Below, in pieces: positions 1 to 4,831 of a DNA stretch of 9,093 nucleotides. The DNA is taken from the NCBI GenBank assembly GCA_016208205.1, contig JACQYP010000075.1, forward strand, positions 1-9,093, in the 5' to 3' direction. Every line of letters begins with the position of its first letter. Position 1 is the first letter of the stretch. Under the pieces are notes generated by a model, which saw only the letters and a program-made list of their open reading frames with translations, was not told the DNA's origin and searched no databases. A program made the position numbers and the translations under genes. This DNA comes from Candidatus Desantisiibacteriota bacterium (lineage in GTDB: Bacteria > UBA9089 > CG2-30-40-21).

Positions 1-678
1 AATATTATCAACAATGGGCTTTGCAATATCTACAGGCATTAATTGAACTAAATTGCCGCTGGATAGATACCCTAATTTTAAGTTATACTTAACCTTAACC
101 ACTTTCTGATGTTTTAGAATAGGAAGATCAACCTGTTCTGAAGCAAAATTTACAATCTTTATCTTTGGTTTAGAAGCGGTTACTGTTTTCCCCAGGGTAT
201 GCGATATAGATGCTGCTGAAGAATCTATCATCTGTCCCAATGCCTCGCCAAGGGCACCAAGATACAGATCATTTATCTCCTTTGGTGGTGCTTTTCCATC
301 TCCACCCATCATGATATCAGCAATAAGTGTTCCCTGCTCTTTTAAGAAGATAAGATATGTATGCCCTGTAATCCCGCCGGAATAATCAACCTCTACAGCA
401 ATGGCCGGTCCGGGGATATCAAGGGTTATATTGTTCGGGTTTACAGTCTCTACCTGTGGGGTAGAGATATCCACCTGTTTATTTAAGATAGTAGAAAGGG
501 ATGTCATTGCTGCCTGCATAGCCGGAGCAAGTACTGTAGATAATGCTTGTCTTTCTTCCCCGGATAAATCCTTAACCGGTAAGGATGGCACTTGTTCCAT
601 TGTCTCTATCTGTTGCTGCCCACCTAAAAGAGCATCCAATTCTTCCTGAGAAACCTCATTATTTATATCCTCAGCCAT
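1..678 (-). CDS. fliY: Flagellar motor switch protein FliY (5' part, truncated by window edge)
   Basis: This is the first 226 residues of a flagellar C-ring switch protein read leftward; the gene continues past base 1. Residues 10-18 (SQEELDALL) match the N-terminal CheY-P-binding peptide of FliM/FliY proteins. Residues about 40-226 form the CheC-like middle domain, with recognisable stretches LNKQVDISTP (65-74), IADIMMGGDGK (119-129) and LVQLMPVDIAKPIVDNI at the edge. The C-terminal FliN/SpoA domain expected in FliY would lie outside the window. FliM is less likely because its usual segment after the N-terminal peptide is absent. The ATG at 678 is preceded by AAAGGAGG, and a TTGACA-N17-TAAAAT promoter lies just upstream. 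By comparison with Bacillus FliY, both CheC phosphatase motifs look incomplete (T48/A51 and E145/G148 where Glu/Asn pairs are expected). It is therefore probably a structural switch component. The family call is firm; the loss of phosphatase activity is inferred. Confidence 0.9.
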   Translation of the reverse strand, partial: MAEDINNEVSQEELDALLGGQQQIETMEQVPSLPVKDLSGEERQALSTVLAPAMQAAMTSLSTILNKQVDISTPQVETVNPNNITLDIPGPAIAVEVDYSGGITGHTYLIFLKEQGTLIADIMMGGDGKAPPKEINDLYLGALGEALGQMIDSSAASISHTLGKTVTASKPKIKIVNFASEQVDLPILKHQKVVKVKYNLKLGYLSSGNLVQLMPVDIAKPIVDNI

Positions 679-701
679 AAAATTAGCCTCCTTTTTATTC
701 A

Positions 702-730
702 ATTTTATCACAAAAAACATGGGATGTCAA
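702..730 (-). promoter_or_regulatory. Sigma70-type promoter for fliY
   Basis: Reading the minus strand, a perfect -35 TTGACA (725-730) is followed by a 17-nt spacer and TAAAAT (702-707). The fliY ATG is 23 nt downstream of the -10 box with AAAGGAGG between them, giving a very short leader. The flagellar gene therefore appears to use a housekeeping promoter of its own and does not depend on the broken ABC gene upstream. Confidence 0.8.
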
Positions 731-738
731 CAAATTTA

Positions 739-894
739 TTATTGAAAATCCGATAAAATACATGGGCACTCCATTTGCCTGTTCTCTTCTGCCAGGATTA
801 AGGTTAATATTCCTATGTCGAGGGTAATCATCCTGGCTGTAGCCCTCTGCTGCTTTATCAAGTCCAATAGCCCTTTCGGGCTAAGTAGAGATAA
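739..894 (-). other. Spacer between ABC-ATPase remnant and fliY, open in the same frame
   Basis: After the TGA of the ABC-ATPase remnant, the same minus-strand frame stays open for 51 codons to a TAA at 739-741. There is no start codon near its beginning; the first ATG is at 831, giving only 30 residues (MITLDIGILTLILAEENRQ and so on). A second frame is also open over much of this stretch, so openness alone means little. A hairpin TAGCCC-GAAA-GGGCTA (868-883, minus-strand reading) has no T-tract. I cannot assign a gene here; a decayed gene tail or dispersed repeat is possible. Confidence 0.3.
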
Positions 895-1179
895 TCATTT
901 ATTTTCATCAATAATGTGTCCGTCTTTCAAGTGACACACCTTTTTTGTCCTTTCAGCCACTGCCTGATTATGGGTAATAATTACCACTGTCATCTTGCTT
1001 TCCTCATTAAGCCGGCAGAGTATGTCCACAACCTCTTCGGCTGAGGTTGAATCTAAGTTTCCTGTAGGCTCATCTGCAAGGATAAGTTTGGGTGAGTTTA
1101 CCAGTGCCCTGGCAATAGCTACCCGTTGCTGTTCACCGCCGGATAATTCTGTAGGTTTATGATTTACTCTATGTTTTAA
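895..1179 (-). pseudogene. LolD/MacB-type ABC transporter ATPase, C-terminal half only
   Basis: 94 codons encode the second half of an ABC-transporter nucleotide-binding subunit of the LolD/MacB/FtsE type, which powers lipoprotein release or macrolide/peptide export. In order they show RVNHKPTELSGGEQQR containing the LSGGEQ signature, VAIARALVNSPKLILADEPTGNLD (Walker B and D-loop, given here in part), and the H-loop in VVIITHNQA, ending with a normal TGA at 895-897. The Walker A P-loop, the Q-loop and roughly 130 N-terminal residues are missing and do not appear elsewhere in the window. Upstream of Leu (1177-1179) the frame meets TAG at 1180-1182, next to the ISAzo13-like element. No start codon or ribosome site is present. 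The residues that remain are well conserved, so the break looks recent. The LolD versus MacB assignment is uncertain. Confidence 0.88.
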
Positions 1180-1180
1180 C

Positions 1181-1183
1181 TAA
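1181..1183. repeat. Left target-site duplication (TAA) of the ISAzo13-like element
   Basis: TAA lies directly outside the left GGGA end and is repeated at 2479-2481 outside the right TCCC end. The TAA copies are direct, while the element ends are inverted, as expected for a 3-bp target duplication. Chance agreement of 3 bp is about 1 in 64, so support is moderate. Confidence 0.6.
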
Positions 1184-1205
1184 GGGATTGTCTATAAATA
1201 ACTGT
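1184..1205 (+). repeat. Left terminal inverted repeat (IRL)
   Basis: Starts GGGATTGTCTATAAATAACT. It matches the reverse complement of 2457-2478 at 18 of 22 positions, differing at positions 5, 12, 13 and 21. The IRL ends where the transposase -35 box begins. Confidence 0.8.
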
Positions 1206-1233
1206 TGCAACTTTATGTTATTTGTGATATAAT
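1205..1233 (+). promoter_or_regulatory. Transposase promoter, apparently driving a leaderless mRNA
   Basis: TTGCAA (1205-1210), a 17-nt spacer and a perfect TATAAT (1228-1233) lie immediately before the transposase. The ATG is at 1241, only 7 nt after the -10 box. Transcription would start at or within a base or two of the start codon, and no Shine-Dalgarno sequence is present. The -35 box overlaps the edge of IRL, so a transposase bound at the end could block its own promoter (inference). Confidence 0.7.
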
Positions 1234-1240
1234 ATAAAGT

Positions 1241-2455
1241 ATGAATATTGAAAAAATTAAGAAAAAATTTGAAGCATTGAGTCCTTATTTAAATGAACAA
1301 ACGAGAAGGCTGGTAGCCGCATCAGAAACTATTGGTGAAGGATACGGGGTTATTTTGATAGTAAGCCGATATACTGGGGTTTCACGAAGAGCAATATCTA
1401 TAGGGATAAAAGAATTAGAAGCAGCTCCCAAAGAGAAACTTCAGGATAAAACACATATTCGCAAGGAAGGTGGAGGACGGAAAACGATTATCGAGAATGA
1501 TCCCACTCTCAAGATTGATTTGGAAAACCTACTTGAACCAGCAACGCGTGGAGAACCAGAATCGCCACTTAAGTGGACATGCAAAAGCTTAAGATTGCTT
1601 GTTAGTGAGTTGGCAAAAATGAACCATACTATTAATCATCAGACTCTTGCAAACTTACTTCGTGATATGGGATATAGCTTGCAAGCTAACAAAAAGACAG
1701 TTGAAGGGAATCAATCGCCTGATCGAAATGAACAGTTTAACTATATAAATGAGAAGGTTAAAAGTTTCCAACATTGTGTGCAACCAGTAATTTCAGTTGA
1801 TACGAAGAAAAAGGAAATAGTCGGTAATTTTAAAAACAAAGGTCAAACTTGGAGACCGAAAGGTAACCCAGAAGAAGTAAATGTTCATGATTTTGAGGAT
1901 AAAGAACTTGGGAAGGCCACACCTTTTGGTGTCTACGATTTAATTGAGAATACAGGATGGGTAAATGTTGGATTAGATCATGACACTTCTGCATTTGCAG
2001 TAGCAAGCATTCGTGGATGGTGGGAAAACATGGGTAAAATAGTCTATCCTTCGGCTGATAGACTAATGATTACTGCAGATTGTGGTGGGAGCAATGGTTA
2101 TCGGAGAAGGCTTTGGAAAACGGAACTCCAATCATTTGCAAATGGAACAGGATTATCCATACATGTAACTCATTTTCCGTCAGGTACAAGTAAATGGAAC
2201 AAAATTGAACACAGGTTATTTTCATTTATCAGCCAAAACTGGCGAGGTAAACCACTTATAAACTATGAAGTAATTGTAAGTTTAATAGGTTCAACAAAAA
2301 CAAAAAAAGGATTGAAAGTTCAGTGTAGACTTGACGAAAACAAGTACCAAAAAGGGATCAAAATAACTGATGAAGAAATGGATGCATTAAATATTGAACG
2401 CGCTAACTTTCATGGCGAATGGAATTACATAATACATCCAAAAATCAATACTTGA
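1241..2455 (+). CDS. ISAzo13-family transposase
   Basis: This 404-residue DDE transposase cuts and rejoins the ends of the surrounding IS. The N-terminal part has a helix-turn-helix-like segment (about residues 36-60, TGVSRRAISIGIKEL), then a basic GGGRK patch (77-81) and the family block TRGEPESPLKWTCKSLRLL (102-120). The catalytic core follows: Asp187 in VISVDTKKKE, Asp280 in MITADCGGSNG and Glu323 in KWNKIEHRLFSF, with GTSKWNKIEHR and the C-terminal FHGEWNY both typical of the family. The length is normal and there is no internal stop or frameshift. The ATG at 1241 fits the usual family start (IKKKFEALSPYLNEQTRR follows closely), although no ribosome-binding site precedes it. The gene appears intact. 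Its mRNA is probably leaderless, and transcription probably ends outside the element, as no terminator is visible in the last 23 bp. Confidence 0.93.
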   Translation: MNIEKIKKKFEALSPYLNEQTRRLVAASETIGEGYGVILIVSRYTGVSRRAISIGIKELEAAPKEKLQDKTHIRKEGGGRKTIIENDPTLKIDLENLLEPATRGEPESPLKWTCKSLRLLVSELAKMNHTINHQTLANLLRDMGYSLQANKKTVEGNQSPDRNEQFNYINEKVKSFQHCVQPVISVDTKKKEIVGNFKNKGQTWRPKGNPEEVNVHDFEDKELGKATPFGVYDLIENTGWVNVGLDHDTSAFAVASIRGWWENMGKIVYPSADRLMITADCGGSNGYRRRLWKTELQSFANGTGLSIHVTHFPSGTSKWNKIEHRLFSFISQNWRGKPLINYEVIVSLIGSTKTKKGLKVQCRLDENKYQKGIKITDEEMDALNIERANFHGEWNYIIHPKINT

Positions 2456-2456
2456 T

Positions 2457-2478
2457 ATAGTTATTATTAGACAGTCCC
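2457..2478 (-). repeat. Right terminal inverted repeat (IRR)
   Basis: Its reverse complement begins GGGACTGTCTAATAATAACT and pairs with IRL (18 of 22). It starts one base after the transposase stop codon. Confidence 0.8.
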
Positions 2479-2481
2479 TAA
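2479..2481. repeat. Right target-site duplication (TAA)
   Basis: A direct copy of 1181-1183, just outside IRR. Removing the element plus one TAA gives a continuous plus-strand reading frame into the remnant at 2480, which supports this as the insertion point. Confidence 0.6.
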
Positions 2482-2660
2482 GACAGTAAATATAGCTATT
2501 GATGATGTACTGACAAAGAAGCAAAAGGAAAAACGAAGTACTAATAAAGAAGAGAGTAGAAAATCAAAAGAAAAGAAATATGTAGCTAATACAGTGGTAC
2601 ATATTCAGAAAGAAGAGAAGTCTTATGTTCTAAGTGGTTACAGCACAGTCAATATTTTTC
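2480..2660 (+). pseudogene. Remnant of an unrelated gene, possibly a second transposase
   Basis: From 2480 a plus-strand frame reads KTVNIAIDDVLTKKQKEKR, then a very Lys/Glu-rich stretch, then YVANTVVHIQKEEKSYVLSG and YSTVNIF. These are protein-like phrases that resemble, from memory, an uncharacterised DDE-type transposase family with an IDDV motif. There is no start codon, and the similarity appears to stop near 2660, where repeat DNA begins; the frame then runs on to a TAG near 2750. Both ends are therefore missing. The ISAzo13-like element sits at its left edge. Calling it a transposase is tentative, and a fragment of another hypothetical gene is possible. Confidence 0.45.
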
Positions 2661-2663
2661 GAC

Positions 2664-2679
2664 CTGTGCAATCGGAATT
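2664..2679 (+). repeat. 16-bp inverted repeat, left arm
   Basis: CTGTGCAATCGGAATT here is repeated exactly as the reverse complement at 2988-3003. The two arms enclose a 308-bp segment holding the CACAGAG tract, the CCCTGC hairpin and the GC-box cluster. A perfect 16-bp match at this spacing is very unlikely by chance. Confidence 0.75.
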
Positions 2680-2682
2680 TAT

Positions 2683-2727
2683 CACAAAGGCACAGAGACA
2701 CAGAGACGATTCCCTGCATTCGCAGGG
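2683..2727 (+). repeat. Dispersed repeat: CACAGAG tract plus CCCTGC hairpin (copy 1)
   Basis: A purine-rich tract (CACAAAGGCACAGAGACACA, 2683-2702) is followed by the hairpin CCCTGC-ATTC-GCAGGG (2712-2727) and then ACAAGG. The same order recurs before the pilin gene (about 8256-8289) and after it (8615-8684), marking a dispersed composite repeat family of unknown function. Confidence 0.7.
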
Positions 2728-2751
2728 ACAAGGTTGTTACATAAATAATTA

Positions 2752-2778
2752 GCCTCGTAGAGGCGATCTGTTTGTAGA
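2752..2778 (+). repeat. GC-box repeat A
   Basis: GCCTCGTAGAGGCGATCTG followed by TTTGTAGA: a small GC palindrome (GCCTC-GTA-GAGGC) joined to a conserved GATCTGTTTGTAGA tail. Copy D at 2885-2912 is the same unit in reverse orientation. Confidence 0.7.
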
Positions 2779-2800
2779 TGGAATTAAATTAAGCAAAATT

Positions 2801-2820
2801 AGCTCCAGAGGAGCGACCTG
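2801..2820 (+). repeat. GC-box repeat B (short form)
   Basis: AGCTCCAGAGGAGCGACCTG: the same palindrome-plus-CTG head as copy A, without the TTTGTAGA tail. Confidence 0.6.
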
Positions 2821-2842
2821 AAAAAATGGATTGAATGATATA

Positions 2843-2860
2843 GATCGCTCCTACGGAGCT
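2843..2860 (-). repeat. GC-box repeat C (inverted)
   Basis: GATCGCTCCTACGGAGCT reads on the minus strand as AGCTCCGTAGGAGCGATC, the head of the same repeat in the opposite orientation to A and B. Confidence 0.65.
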
Positions 2861-2884
2861 TTATGTTGTGGGGTGGGTACTTTT

Positions 2885-2912
2885 TCTACAAACAGATTGC
2901 TCCTACGGAGCA
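2885..2912 (-). repeat. GC-box repeat D (inverted)
   Basis: On the minus strand this reads TGCTCCGTAGGAGCAATCTG followed by TTTGTAGA, so it has palindrome, CTG and tail like copy A but inverted. A and D together could pair over about 28 nt. Confidence 0.7.
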
Positions 2913-2987
2913 AATTTAGGGATAAGGTCAAAGATAAATATTATAATTATTTTTTTGTTTACCTAATGACGGTTTTTGTGCATAGTG

Positions 2988-3003
2988 AATTCCGATTGCA
3001 CAG
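2988..3003 (-). repeat. 16-bp inverted repeat, right arm
   Basis: AATTCCGATTGCACAG is the exact reverse complement of 2664-2679. Confidence 0.75.
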
Positions 3004-3127
3004 CTTGGAATTTTTTTTGCATGACCCCTGGGAATCCTTCCTCTATGAACCTCTATCCTACCTATGCCATTGGTACCTGTCTGCGTCGCAACACAACAGA
3101 CAGACATAATCATCGTCTGCCCTTAGG

Positions 3128-3236
3128 AGCTGTCAATAAATAAACTTTACAATTTCCTCTCCTTAATCACCGCCAGCTGGGGACATTTGATGCAAACGAG
3201 AAGTAACAGCTTGCAGGAGTTTATTTGTTGATGGCT
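3128..3236 (+). ncRNA. Candidate structured RNA element with a 19-bp outer stem
   Basis: Bases 3128-3146 (AGCTGTCAATAAATAAACT) pair with 3218-3236 (AGTTTATTTGTTGATGGCT). As plus-strand RNA all 19 positions pair, three of them as G-U wobbles; as minus-strand RNA those three would be mismatches. An inner stem 3172-3179 / 3208-3215 pairs at 7 of 8 positions, leaving a 28-nt loop and an asymmetric 5' bulge of about 25 nt. No promoter or T-tract terminator of its own is evident, and the candidate lipoprotein promoter lies downstream of it. It could be a small RNA or the diverged terminal repeats of a tiny non-autonomous element. I know no matching RNA family. Confidence 0.4.
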
Positions 3237-3274
3237 ACTTATAGTGGATTTTTCAGAAATTTATTAAAAAACAC

Positions 3275-3303
3275 TTGATTTTTTACTTGAGGTATGTTAA
3301 AAT
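3275..3303 (+). promoter_or_regulatory. Probable promoter for the lipoprotein-mazG operon
   Basis: TTGATT (3275-3280), 17 nt, TAAAAT (3298-3303). The spacing is ideal and the boxes are near consensus. The lipoprotein ATG is at 3458, so the mRNA would have a leader of about 150 nt carrying two hairpins. Confidence 0.55.
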
Positions 3304-3318
3304 TATAGTAATTATTCA

Positions 3319-3398
3319 GGTTCACGGTTCAAAGGTTCAAGATTCAAGGTTGGAAAGCGATGAAAGACGCAACAACCCTGAACTTTGAACCGTGAACC
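3319..3398 (+). repeat. Long inverted repeat in the leader of the lipoprotein operon
   Basis: GGTTCACGGTTCAAAG (3319-3334) pairs perfectly with CTTTGAACCGTGAACC (3383-3398), and a TTCA/TGAA extension past a single bulged G lengthens the stem. The loop carries further GGTTCAAGATTCAAGG wording, so the unit looks built from iterated GGTTCA words. A shorter stem, AGATAACT/AGTTATCT (3407-3414 / 3431-3438), follows, then the ribosome site. There is no T-tract, so this is not an ordinary terminator. It is more likely a dispersed intergenic repeat. Confidence 0.65.
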
Positions 3399-3457
3399 AT
3401 GAAGGGAGATAACTTGAGTAGTTACAATATAGTTATCTAAGATAAAAGGAGAGGTTC

Positions 3458-4099
3458 ATGAAAAGGTTGCATTTTTTCGGTTTGGTTATGGGTGCTTGTG
3501 TTGTTTTCTCAGGTTGCGGACAAGGGGGTGCTAAGTCACCAGCTCTTGCTACGGTAAATGGTGAACAGATTACTGTGGCAGATATGGACAAACAATTGGA
3601 GGAGATGCCGCCTGCATATCAGGAAATGTTTTCAGATCCAATAAATAAAGAAAAATTAGTAACAAGATTAATTAAAGAAAGGCTTCTTCTTCAGGAAGCA
3701 AAAAAGGCTAAGTTAGAGCAAAGAGATGATATTAAGAAAAAGATAAAAGCCATGAATGATCAGTTATTGGTTCAAGAGGTAATCAAGCTGAATGTTATTG
3801 AAAAGATAACAATAAGCGAGAAAGAGGTGGCAGATTATTATAAGGCAAATGAAGAAAAGATACAACAATATGCCAAGGGGAAAAGCTTTAATGAGATAAA
3901 GGGGCAGCTTAAAGAGATAGCCCTTCAGGAAAAACAGAATGGTCATTTTGAAAAATGGATCAAAAAGTTAGAGGATGAGGCCAAGATAACAAAAAATATG
4001 GAATTGCTTAATCCCCAGAAAAAGGCTGATGTCAAAAAAGGGGAAAATGCTAAGGAAGGTACAAAGCGTGCAGGAACATCCACTGGACAGGCTGGTTAA
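3458..4099 (+). CDS. SurA N-terminal-domain lipoprotein lacking the parvulin domain
   Basis: The 213-residue product starts with a lipoprotein signal: MKR, a hydrophobic core, then the lipobox FSG|C with Cys20 as the predicted lipidated residue. Residues 29-125 follow the SurA/PrsA-type chaperone fold (ALATVNGEQITVADMDKQL, then LVTRLIKERLLLQEAKKAKL, ISEKEVADYYKANEEKI). Where a parvulin prolyl-isomerase domain would normally be inserted, the sequence passes directly to the C-terminal helix (FNEIKGQLKEIALQEKQ, WIKKLEDEAKITKNMELL). It should therefore act as a membrane-anchored periplasmic chaperone without isomerase activity (inference). The last about 29 residues are a Lys/Gly/Thr-rich tail that overlaps mazG. 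AAGGAGAGG stands 4-10 nt before the ATG. It shares an operon with mazG through the overlap, though the functional link is unclear. The SurA_N assignment is from motif reading only. Confidence 0.82.
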   Translation: MKRLHFFGLVMGACVVFSGCGQGGAKSPALATVNGEQITVADMDKQLEEMPPAYQEMFSDPINKEKLVTRLIKERLLLQEAKKAKLEQRDDIKKKIKAMNDQLLVQEVIKLNVIEKITISEKEVADYYKANEEKIQQYAKGKSFNEIKGQLKEIALQEKQNGHFEKWIKKLEDEAKITKNMELLNPQKKADVKKGENAKEGTKRAGTSTGQAG

Positions 4100-4829
4100 A
4101 ATAATTGCCAAACTCCGTTCACCAGAGGGTTGTCCATGGGATAGGGAACAAACGGCTCAGACCCTTAAGCCATATCTTGTTGAGGAAACATATGAGGTCT
4201 TAGAAGCAATTGATGAGGGCAACCCTGAAAATCTGAAAGAGGAAATGGGTGATCTGCTTGCTCAACTTCTCATTCATATCCAAGTTGTCTCTGAACAGGG
4301 CTTGTTTGATATTACTGATGTCTTAAATACAGCCTGTGAAAAACTCATTAGAAGACACCCCCATGTGTTTGGGGATCTAAAACTTGAAAGCGTAGCAGAG
4401 GTAATGGTTCATTGGGAGGCAATCAAGAGACGGGAAAAAGGGCTTAGTGCGAAAGATATTTCTGCTATTACAGACAAGGTGTTAGAGGGAACCTCGAAGA
4501 CACCTTGTCCATACAAATCAGTGCTCAACGGCATACCAAAAAACCTACCATCACTCCTATTTGCTCATTGTGTTCAGGATAAGATAGAACGAGTTGGCTA
4601 TAAATGGCCAGGGGAACAAGAAATACTGGAAAAGCTGACTGCTGATACTGATAAGCTGAAAAGTGTGTGTCAAGAAGGTGATCTGAATACCTTCGAGGGA
4701 CTGATTGGTACATTACTCTTCAGCTTGGTCTCTCTGGCAAGACAGAAAAATGTTGATGCTGAGGGTGTGCTGAGACGAAGGGTGAAGGAGATAGGGGAAG
4801 AATTGGTGGAGGAAGGAGGGAGTAGATAA
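4029..4829 (+). CDS. mazG: Nucleoside triphosphate pyrophosphohydrolase MazG
   Basis: MazG hydrolyses NTPs and dNTPs to NMP and pyrophosphate in the cytoplasm, cleaning damaged nucleotides and tempering stress signalling. The N-terminal domain is classical: LRSPEGCPWDREQT (30-43) and the metal ligands of EETYE (52-56) and EEMGD (71-75). RRHPHVFGD (108-116) leads into a linker, and a second MazG repeat follows (about 165-255, LLFSLVSLARQKNVDAEGVLRR). In the second repeat the acidic EExxE and ExxD positions are replaced (TADTDKL; GLIGT), so it looks catalytically dead. The coordinates give the longest ATG frame. The GTG at 4068 is the more plausible start: it follows AAGGAAGG with normal spacing and leaves six residues before DRLVKIIAKLR, as in other MazG proteins (253 residues). 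Either start overlaps the lipoprotein gene, suggesting coupled translation. Confidence 0.93.
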   Translation: MSKKGKMLRKVQSVQEHPLDRLVKIIAKLRSPEGCPWDREQTAQTLKPYLVEETYEVLEAIDEGNPENLKEEMGDLLAQLLIHIQVVSEQGLFDITDVLNTACEKLIRRHPHVFGDLKLESVAEVMVHWEAIKRREKGLSAKDISAITDKVLEGTSKTPCPYKSVLNGIPKNLPSLLFAHCVQDKIERVGYKWPGEQEILEKLTADTDKLKSVCQEGDLNTFEGLIGTLLFSLVSLARQKNVDAEGVLRRRVKEIGEELVEEGGSR

Positions 4830-4831
4830 AG

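Larger units (their letters stand above)
1184..2478 (+). mobile_element. Complete ISAzo13-family insertion sequence, 1295 bp
   Basis: The element is bounded by imperfect terminal inverted repeats, IRL 1184-1205 and IRR 2457-2478, identical at 18 of 22 positions and beginning GGGAYTGTCTA. TAA direct repeats flank it. One full-length transposase gene fills almost all of it, with 57 bp before the ATG and 23 bp after the stop. The transposase carries the family's D-D-E residues, so the copy looks potentially active. The left flank is an ABC-ATPase remnant on the minus strand; the right flank is a different transposase-like remnant on the plus strand. The flanks were therefore already joined, or were rearranged by the element. 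The family name is recalled from transposase sequence features and was not verified against ISfinder. Confidence 0.85.
2661..3274. other. Repeat-rich spacer without a convincing gene
   Basis: This stretch holds a CACAGAG-type tract with a CCCTGC hairpin, four GC-box repeats, a 16-bp inverted repeat and a long stem structure, each listed separately. Open frames at 2831-3109 (plus) and 2928-3113 (minus) run through repeat copies, lack ribosome-binding sites and show no family features, so I do not call them genes. The central AT-rich part (about 2925-2980) shows nothing recognisable. Confidence 0.6.

Noticed and set aside
401..649. Plus-strand 82-codon open frame
   Set aside because: It is antisense to fliY, whose frame, ribosome site and promoter are convincing.
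868..883. Hairpin TAGCCC-GAAA-GGGCTA as a terminator of the ABC-ATPase remnant
   Set aside because: The stem is only 6 bp and no T-tract follows on the minus strand.
2831..3109. Plus-strand 92-codon open frame
   Set aside because: It starts within GC-box repeats, has no ribosome site, and the protein shows no family features.
2928..3113. Minus-strand 61-codon open frame
   Set aside because: It overlaps one arm of the inverted repeat and AT-rich spacer, with no recognisable domain.
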